Assembly (NCBI GenBank): GCA_022478985.1 | Contig: JAKSZP010006737.1 | Location: 62,001-126,000, forward strand | Length of the DNA: 64,000 bases | Direction: 5' to 3' | Origin: Massospora cicadina | Taxonomy: Eukaryota; Entomophthoromycota; Entomophthoromycetes; Entomophthorales; Entomophthoraceae | Part shown: piece by piece, positions 57,303-64,000 of the stretch | Position numbering within the stretch: position 1 is the stretch's first letter | Layout: every line of letters begins with the position of its first letter | The notes under the pieces: generated by a model | Databases searched by the model: none | What the model was told of the DNA's origin: nothing | What the model saw: the letters and a program-made list of their open reading frames with translations, nothing else | Program-made: the position numbers and the translations under genes

Positions 57303-57689
57303 ATATAAACGGCCACCTTAGAGGCCAACTTAGTTGCAATAAGCCAGTGACGAGGCATGGTTTATAACTTTTTAGCTTCAACTAAAAACTCGACACCCAG
57401 TGGCACCAAAGTTAAAGGCTAATCAGGTTTGCAAACGAAATTCATTTATTCAGATAACGCAAACCCCTAGATGTGCTACAGCAAAGGAGTATAAAAACTC
57501 TTTGATTATCTATATAAGCTATTTCTGAATTAGTTTAAACTAGTAGCTTATTTATATTCCCACTTGTGGTTATTTATATACCATAGCAGGCTTTATGCAC
57601 CTTACTATAGAACAGATATTCCTTTTTTAAGAAAGTACTCTTTAATTAGCTCAGAATTTATAGATTTGCTAGTATCCAGATACCCATGC

Positions 57690-57706
57690 TTTGCTACAGC
57701 ATTTTA
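57690..57706. repeat. Target-site copy a (TTTGCTACAGCATTTTA)
   Basis: First of three identical 17-mers; lies at the 3' end of the SINE. Confidence 0.85.
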
Positions 57707-57983
57707 ATTTTATTTGAGGTGGGCCGACCTGGGGACGATACCGCACTGATTAGGGAAGTGAAGAAAATGGGAAAGGAGGATAAAACCCGGAAAACCTCCA
57801 TGCGCGGCGTATGATAGGCCAGGAACTCCATGGACTGCCTTTGCTATTCGCTATCTCGGTTTGGGGCATTGGCGCGCAAAACCAACACAGTCAAAATTGT
57901 CCCCTACCCAAAGTCCATTACCGGGATCGAACTCGGGAGGCAGTGGTAGAGGGTCTACACTCTACCACTAGGGTATCCTCCCT
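57707..57983 (-). mobile_element. tRNA-headed SINE candidate
   Basis: 277 bp between two identical 17-mers. On the minus strand the head (57,982-57,916) has an A-box-like TAGTGGTAGAGTG, about 26 nt later a B-box GTTCGATCC (complement of 57,924-57,932), the spacing of a polymerase III tRNA promoter. The tRNA fold itself is poor. A body of about 150 bp follows. The 3' end (57,743-57,717) is GGTATCGTCCCCAGGTC...ACCTCAAATAAAA, a variant of the tail of both LINEs. Such tail sharing is how SINEs borrow a LINE reverse transcriptase. No other copy is present in the window for confirmation. Confidence 0.7.
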
Positions 57984-58000
57984 TTTGCTACAGCATTTTA
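57984..58000. repeat. Target-site copy b (TTTGCTACAGCATTTTA)
   Basis: Second 17-mer, shared boundary between the SINE and the ORF1-only LINE. Confidence 0.85.
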
Positions 58001-59893
58001 GATTTATTCGAGGTATGCTGACCAGGGGACAGACAGTACCGATCACAACACTCAAAACGGCAAAACAAACTACTAACCAGGTGGGAAGCAGAAACTGCTT
58101 AACCCACTATGGCAGAGGGTGAGGAGGGGTCGGGGGGTTGGTTTTCAGAAAGACCCACCTCAATCAAGGGGTGTTGGTTACAGTACCGGATCAGAGCAGA
58201 GAGCCAGGGCATTGGGGCATCTGCATAGTGGGGGCTGAGGTCAGCGTAGTAGGAGTTTTCCACTTCTGCATCAAGATAATGATGGGAAAGTGTTTCAACA
58301 AAAGCTGCGAGGAGAACTTCAGCTTCTTTGCAGGCTTCAGGAAGTTGGGTGAAAAGGGAGATACTGTGGCAGGTGATTTTGGCTGAGGGGTTGAATGAAG
58401 CAAGCGTTGCGACATTCATAACAATGATTTCAGCATCATCAAATAGTTTTGATATGTCACTGCAGGGAGATTCAGGGAAGTCGGGGGGAAGAAGATGGTG
58501 GGCAGGCCATGCTGGAGCTGAGCCACTGACTGGGCCACCGCGGTGCGTAGTTTTGGGCAATGAGGAGAGGCCACCGCAGCTAAGGCGAGCTGGTGGTCAC
58601 TTTGGAAGGGGCTGTATTGGGTAGAGGAGCGAAATGGCGAGGGGTAGGGGTTTCATCAAAGTCGGGAAGGAAAAATTCTGCCCGACCATAATTGCCATGG
58701 CAGAGAGGTTGACCTGTATGCTTACTAATGAGGATATTACCTGATTTGTCAGTTTCAGCCAATAGATCCCATGGATTTTGGTTCACTGGAATAGTGGCAT
58801 TTAAATTTGAGTGGGTAGGATTGGGCGAATGGGCAGCTGCTTGGGTGTAAATGTTGGTCCAAGCATTGCTCTGATTGGCTGGCTTAGATTTAGGTGGGAG
58901 AGTGAGGATGGAGGTTTTGGGTGGGGCTGATTTTCCATGTGGGCCCACTGAACGAGATTAGAGGGTGGGAGGGGGCAGCAAAGTGCCCCATACTGAACCT
59001 CCAGAGGGGGGCTCAGAAGTTGCATCAGCAGATTTGGCCTTAGGGCACACTCTTTTTGCATGGTCAATGCCAAAGCAGAGGGAACAAATCTGCCTACCAT
59101 TATCAACCCAAGCCCAAAAGAAATGATCTTATGCTGCAGCCACACTAGCGTGGGGTGGGATTTGTTGGGCTATGGTAGGGTGGTGTGGTATGATGGTGGC
59201 TGTTGCACAAGGAGCAGCAAGGCGTTCTGCACCAGATGGAATGGCAAAGATGAGGTTGGGCTGAGTGCCATAAGCCATGAGCCCCGCGACCAACTGGTCA
59301 TACAAAACCTGGGGTGGAAGGTGGGATGGGAGATTTGCAAAGGATACCACTAGCGTGGTGTCTGAGGGGAGGCGAGTACGGGTTATGGGAATGGGGGTTT
59401 TTTTATAAATTAGAGGAGTTTGTGCTGCCACTTCAGCATCCTCCTCAGATTGGAACCCAACATCAAAGTAGCCCTTAAAAGGGCAGAAGTCTATAAAGCC
59501 AGCTGGCGCAAAGGCTGTAGTGGCTAGGTCAATAATTGCCTTATCGGCATATGGGAACAAATGCCCATAGTCCACTCTGAGGCAATAGCGGATAGCAGAG
59601 CGAGGGAGGGCGAGAGGATGGGGGCGAGAAGGGTGGACGCGCGCCAGGTGGAGCGCTAAGTCCCGTGGGGGACAAAACAGTTGGAAGCAGTGGGCGGGCT
59701 GTTTGAACCCGTCTGAACGCGCTTGCCTGCAGGGCGGAAAACGCTAGGTGGGGGTGCACTGCTACCCCACACTGGGGTGGCAGGCGGCAGAGCCAAGGAC
59801 ATCGAAGAATAGGTTTTTGGGCAGATGGCTGTAGATAAATAAACTTAAATTTAAAATCGCTCAAAAGTGACTTTGAGCGGTTAAAGAGAGTTT
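58001..59893 (-). mobile_element. ORF1-only LINE (half-LINE), 1.9 kb
   Basis: Bounded by identical 17-mers at 57,984-58,000 and 59,894-59,910. On the minus strand it has a GC-rich 5' leader of about 320 bp, an ORF1 with a CCHC knuckle, and then directly the 3' tail (58,041-58,011) nearly identical to that of the full-length LINE, ending CGAATAAATC. Endonuclease and RT are absent with no room for them. This resembles HAL1-type derivatives that keep ORF1 and the tail and rely on a full LINE for ORF2. Confidence 0.82.
58099..59575 (-). pseudogene. ORF1 of the half-LINE
   Basis: One frame runs 59,575-58,580 with only two stops (both TAA, about 59,129 and 58,960), then shifts to the frame 58,560-58,099. 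The N-terminal part (GYFDVGFQSEEDAEVAAQ, LPSDTTLVVSFANLP) looks like paired RNA-recognition-like folds. ICSLCFGIDHAKRVC (about 59,083-59,039) is a Cx2Cx4Hx4C knuckle. A Pro/Ser/Thr-rich linker and a C-terminal helical part (ACKEAEVLLAAFVETLSHH) follow. Length is about 490 codons. Sequence is distinct from ORF1 at 19 kb apart from the architecture. Confidence 0.7.
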
Positions 59894-59910
59894 TTTGCTA
59901 CAGCATTTTA
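59894..59910. repeat. Target-site copy c (TTTGCTACAGCATTTTA)
   Basis: Third 17-mer, at the 5' end of the half-LINE; unrelated AT-rich DNA follows. Confidence 0.85.
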
Positions 59911-60189
59911 AGAATACAAAATAGGTTATTTAGGAAGTTTAGATAATATAAAATATTATACTTTTTACTTAATAATCAGAAGTGCACCAAATAAGTTGGT
60001 ATAATTAAATGTGCTAAGAATTAAAAAGCTATTCTACTGCAACAGATAGAGATAGCCATGCGTTGCATGTCTACCAATAGTCATATTTGAACTAAAGCCC
60101 TTTATCCCATCCCACCCCTAAAATTTTAATGTCTATAGCTGGCAATTGACTTGCTCGACTATCCAAGTTAGGTTTTCTCTCCAGTTAAG

Positions 60190-60660
60190 TGCTGATAACA
60201 TCACTGTAAGCAACATTACTGGGTTTGCTCTAAAGCCAGATGGTATCCAGATTGTCAGAGGAGCTGACTCTGGAGCATGCCATATATACCTGACCATAGG
60301 AAGATCCTCATACTACTGATCTATGCCTGTCACTTTCAGACACTGCCCCTGTTCCTTATTGATAGCTATAGTATATTTGATATTAAATGGGAAAGGCAGA
60401 TATTTGAACTGAAGGAAGTGGTCTGATAGGGTTAGATGAATATGAAAGATAAAGAAAAGGTATCTCCAGATAATACCTATTTTTATAGCTTCAATATGCC
60501 TTAACAGAGCCTTCACCTGAGCCTAAATCTATAGCACAGCTTTGGAGAGTAAAGTTATTCAATAGTATTAGAGTGCCAACCTTGAGGTAAAGGATATGAG
60601 GTGGTACTCCTGGTAGTCAAGGATGTGCAAACTCTACACAATAGTGTAAACTAACCTTGA
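60190..60660 (-). pseudogene. Helitron-type PIF1 helicase, C-terminal relic
   Basis: On the minus strand 60,650-60,555 reads YCVEFAHP, a stop, then LPGVPPHILYLKVGTLILLNN, the block found in Helitron helicases as PxGLPPHxLxLKVGxPIMLLRN. Next, 60,440-60,320 reads FPFNIKYTIAINKEQGQCLKVTGID, the PIF1 AxTINKxQGQ motif, and after a frameshift 60,280-60,225 gives GQVYMACSRVSSSDNL, the last helicase motif (GQLYVACSRV). Stops and a frameshift make it non-functional. No Rep domain or Helitron ends were found; the chromovirus LTR at 60,711 lies directly upstream. Confidence 0.78.
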
Positions 60661-60710
60661 CTTCTACCATAAAGTCTACTAGTCATACCATGTGTAGTGG
60701 CAGAAAACTC

Positions 60711-61924
60711 TGTCAGAAAGATAGAAAGTTAATTTTAGACTGGCCTGCCAGTTTAAGTGCCAAATCACCCAAATGATAATCCTGAATGCCAGGGGCAAGC
60801 TACTTGCATGACTGTTCTGAAGCCAAGAAGAAATTTCACCACTGGGTGCTCATAAGCTATAGCCACATATAAGAACCTAGCAACACACCAGGTGAACATG
60901 ACCATGGGCCCCATGGGTTGTTAAAATATAGGTTGGAAGGGTGGTTTAGTTTTGAGCATAATAAAAACTGAAATTGGGTAGAGGGATTTTATTGAAAAGT
61001 TAAATAAAGAAATGACCAACAATTTCCTCAGTATGATGCAAATAATTATATGATGTTTGATTTATAAGCTTGTAAAGCAGGGATTTGGGCCCTCAAATTT
61101 TGACCTAACCAGCAAATTTTCAAGGGAAGGAGAATAATGACTTCAATCTGAACTGACATTAAGGGAATTGGTGGCAGGCTGAGTCACTATCAGTTTGACT
61201 GCAAATGCCTGATCTGAGGCTTTACTGCATTTGTGATGGTTAGCATGATGGCACCTGGCCCTATGGGCAATGGTGATTTCCCAGGGCCACCTCACATAGG
61301 GGCAGTCCCAATGGGTCAGAAATAGGTTCATGATGACCAACTCACCTGTGCCCAGTTGCTGAAGTGTTCATTTGACCAAATGGATACCATCAATCACCAA
61401 TACCAATTTTTGTGAGGAGGGTTTCAAATTATTGTCAACAGTACCCAAGGTGATACATTTCTGTCAGGAACAAAGCCCAATGATTTTGAGAAGAGTTTAA
61501 AGCTGGTAACTATACTACCCAATGGCTTAATGCCATTGGCAATTTTGACTAATAAATTCATCACTTGTCCCCTTCCAGCTATGAGTTGCGCACCTGTCAG
61601 GCTTTATTCCCATAGAATTCATACATTTTGATTATATTTTTTAAGGATTCATGCCATCAGCTTTATAAAGTCCATCCAACTCATGGGGATGATATTTCTG
61701 ATAATTTTTGCACAGATTTTCTCTATTTGGTGAACTAACTTGGAAGAGGCAAGCATGTGAGATGGGGGAGTAGTCTTCAAAAGAAGAGCTGTTACCCAGC
61801 ATTTGTCTACCACATGGGTGAGGTTGCCTTGTGTGACGAGAAATACAGCTGCCCTCTTTGGACCCTTTTTATTAGGAAGTGGTAAAGCCCAGTCCACGCA
61901 GAGGGGACGTTTCCTGGACTTAAA
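60711..61924 (-). repeat. Solo chromovirus LTR, minus strand
   Basis: Related along its length to the C LTR: on the minus strand it begins TTTAAGTCCAGG (TGTAAGTCC in C), includes the U3 frame with VTQGNLTHVVDKCWVTALL (about 61,845-61,785) and CHHANHHKCSKA (about 61,243-61,208), an AATAAA region, and ends TCTTTCTGACA. Length is 1214 bp. The flanks AACTC and AACCA match at three of five positions only, so the duplication is not convincing. Confidence 0.75.
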
Positions 61925-63470
61925 AACCAATACTATTGCACTGGTCAGGTTCTTCCTTAGAACTACCAATTCTTCTCTTACCACTGAGCCTATGTCCTCT
62001 GACAAGGTCCCAATTCTCTAGATACCCTATAGAAAGATCTATGGTGTATCCTTTTCCTATGATCCTTGGTATAGTAATCTCTGCACCAGGAACTAGGTTA
62101 AAATATGACTAACTCAGGTAAACAGTGGTACTTCATTTGATAACATTGGGATGTATTTATAGTATAAGCCCAACCTCAGAACAATAATTTCTAATGTTGG
62201 GAGTACAATTGACAGTGAGTACAATTGTACAATAGGTAAAATGGGTATAATGGTATCTTTATTAAAAAGAACTCATGATGGGATGAGGAAAAAGATGTAA
62301 AAAACTTTAAAATGACGAGGAGTTTTAATAAAGAGGTTATACATATTTACACATTTATAAATAATTAAATGTATTTACCAAAAATATGTTTGATTTTCAA
62401 TATCTAAGGAGGAGTGATTTCATAGTGGGGTGGTTCCTGCTCCACTCTTCGTCAGGTTTCAATTGACACAAGTTTGAAACCATCACAGGCTAAAAACTTA
62501 GTGTGGTATACCTGTTCCAAGGTCAACCCACCTCATTTTCTTTTTCTTTTTTTTGACACCTAAGATAATGAAGAGCTTGATAAGCTGAGTTGAAGTAAAA
62601 GTTTGTTCAAAACATCCCCCTTGACTTTACTTACACTATGGTAACTTTCTTAGGTAGGAGGCTGACTGTCTATTAGGCCTTTAAAAGTTTGCTTAAATAC
62701 TATTGATAACTTTTCCATCATAAAAGTGCTTTATAGCATAAAGATCAAGAGTAAATTGCTTAAAGGTCTCATATAGTCCTGTTGTCAAAGATGTTGAATT
62801 AACTTAGGATATATAACTTTTCACTCTTTTTGGTATTTGGACATAATTAGAATAAATGCAAACATCTAAGCTATCAGCCTGTGTTGCTATCTGTCCTTCT
62901 TTTTGAACTCCCCACCCATTTCAGAAGTATCACACGGTGTATCCTATTCTTTAACAAGCCTTTTACTGCAAATAGATACATTTATGCCTATTGTAGCCAT
63001 TGTACTCATTGTAACTATTGTACTACATGCTGATTGTTCTCCTAAAATAAGGACATCTTTGTTTTGTGGCTAGTTGATTAACTATAATTTTTTATCAGAA
63101 ATATACAAATAAAGTATCACTTTTTGTCTAATTTTATCTACTATTTTGGAAGTTCTGCAATGGAGTTTTACTATACCAGGAGTTATAGGAATTGATTATT
63201 GTGTGGCTCTTATATATGATGTTTAGTGGATTAGATTTTGTTAGGGCTTTAGGTTGTGCAATTAAGGAAGATTGGAGATGTTACAAGGAGGAACTTTAGC
63301 TTGTGAAGTAGTGTGCATTTGCCACTTATTACATCATGGTGTTTTTACAGGGGGCTGCCACATTTACCATATCCAATATCAAGAAATAACACAAAACAAT
63401 ATGGAACCCAAACCACAAGAAGAGTTTACCAGAAATGACAATCAATTGTGCTCTACATTAATCCTCCTAG
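61925..63470. other. AT-rich region without a recognised gene
   Basis: Short reading frames only; no domain, LTR boundary or RNA gene is recognised. Helicase-related sequence may continue right of 61,925 but I could not confirm it. 63,302-63,341 resembles 54,598-54,633, suggesting a common relic. Confidence 0.4.
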
Positions 63471-64000
63471 TGTAAGTCTCAGGGAGCGCCCTTTGGCTCT
63501 TGATCAAGCTATCTTTCTGTTCCCAAATAAGAAAACACCAAAGAGGATGGCGGTACCCCTCATCATCCAGGGCGATCTTGCCCACATAGTTGATGAGCGA
63601 TGGGTGACAGCCCATCCGCTTCAGATCCCACCACCAATTCCCTCACTCACCTCAGCAGAACTGTTGCGGGGAATCAGTGAAATCTGTGCTGAGATTATCA
63701 AACTGAGATTGGTCAGATCTAATTTGGGCGGCAATTGGGCTGATGGCCAAAATTTGAATGGCTGTAAAAGCATGAAGAATGAAATATTGGCTGGATCGCC
63801 CAACGGTTCCGATTCAACCCCAAAATCAGTAGAACAAATATTGGGTGCCATTGATGAAAGTTTGAAACCCTCCAATAGTAATTTGGGCGTTGCGCCCAAT
63901 GGGTTTCTTATGACTGAACGAATGGTTAATTGACTGAGCGCGGGCAGGTTGGCCATCCCAAACCCATTCCCTACCAAATGGTCCCATCCCTATATTGGAT
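63471..64000 (+). repeat. C-type chromovirus LTR, cut by the window end
   Basis: It starts TGTAAGTCTCAGGGAGCGCC and aligns with the first 530 bp of the C LTRs. The U3 frame is open from the second base for 153 codons (63,472-63,930) to TGA at 63,931-63,933, and continues in phase beyond it (RLAIPNPFPTKW). Whether it is a 5', 3' or solo LTR cannot be seen. Confidence 0.85.

Noticed and set aside
57905..57982. A functional tRNA gene (glycine-like D-loop, GTTCGATCC)
   Set aside because: D, anticodon and T stems do not form properly, and the unit has a LINE tail and target duplications, so SINE is favoured.
60706..61929. AACTC/AACCA as a target duplication of the reversed solo LTR
   Set aside because: Only three of five bases match and one difference is a transversion, unlike all other imperfect duplications in the window.
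1..64000. CRISPR array, bacterial operons or rRNA genes
   Set aside because: No regularly spaced identical repeats with unique spacers, no ribosome-binding-site/operon organisation and no rRNA-like sequence were seen.

Overview
The window looks like a transposon-graveyard segment of a filamentous fungal genome. The reasons are several Ty3/Gypsy chromoviruses (integrase with a C-terminal chromodomain), a LINE with a CCHC ORF1, a Helitron-type helicase relic, transition-biased decay resembling RIP or methylcytosine deamination, and a single recognisable host gene with a 70-nt GT-AG intron. The phylum cannot be settled from this sequence. No rRNA gene, functional tRNA gene, CRISPR array or bacterial-type operon was seen.

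Layout. 1-3.2 kb: a decayed chromovirus (E) cut by the window edge. 3.5-20.4 kb: a tandem array of three ~1.3 kb LTRs (family D) separated by only 179-294 bp. Its first LTR holds a solo LTR (F), which in turn holds a complete 7.2 kb chromovirus (C, TSD CTAAG). Its third LTR holds a 5.2 kb full-length LINE on the minus strand (15-bp TSD). 20.4-54.6 kb: an old retroelement (G) split by two chromoviruses, B (22.2-38.7 kb) and H (39.6-51.4 kb). B's 5' LTR contains a minus-strand Ty3 element (A, 22.4-31.7 kb), which itself contains a miniature LTR element (25.2-27.0 kb). B's interior holds two solo LTR-like insertions. H holds three more insertions (J, L, K). Most boundaries are supported by 5-bp target-site duplications, so the order of insertion can be read.

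54.6-57.3 kb: the one host gene, a minus-strand FAD/NAD(P)H oxidoreductase of the AIFM2/FSP1 class, with one intron and one apparent frameshift. 57.7-59.9 kb: a tRNA-headed SINE and an ORF1-only LINE lie side by side, separated and flanked by three copies of one 17-bp target site. Both end in the same 3' tail as the full-length LINE at 14.9 kb. 60.2-64 kb: a Helitron/PIF1 helicase relic, a reversed solo chromovirus LTR, AT-rich sequence and the start of another LTR.

The most interesting signals are: (1) the LINE, ORF1-only LINE and SINE sharing one tail, with the last two at one target site; (2) a ~237-codon reading frame with a Cys/His cluster in the U3 part of chromovirus LTRs, recognisable in four LTR copies; (3) three miniature LTR elements with TGTAA...TTACA ends; (4) duplicated target sites and integrase catalytic codons that differ almost only by transitions. 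Coordinates of decayed coding regions are approximate; LTR and TSD boundaries were read base by base.
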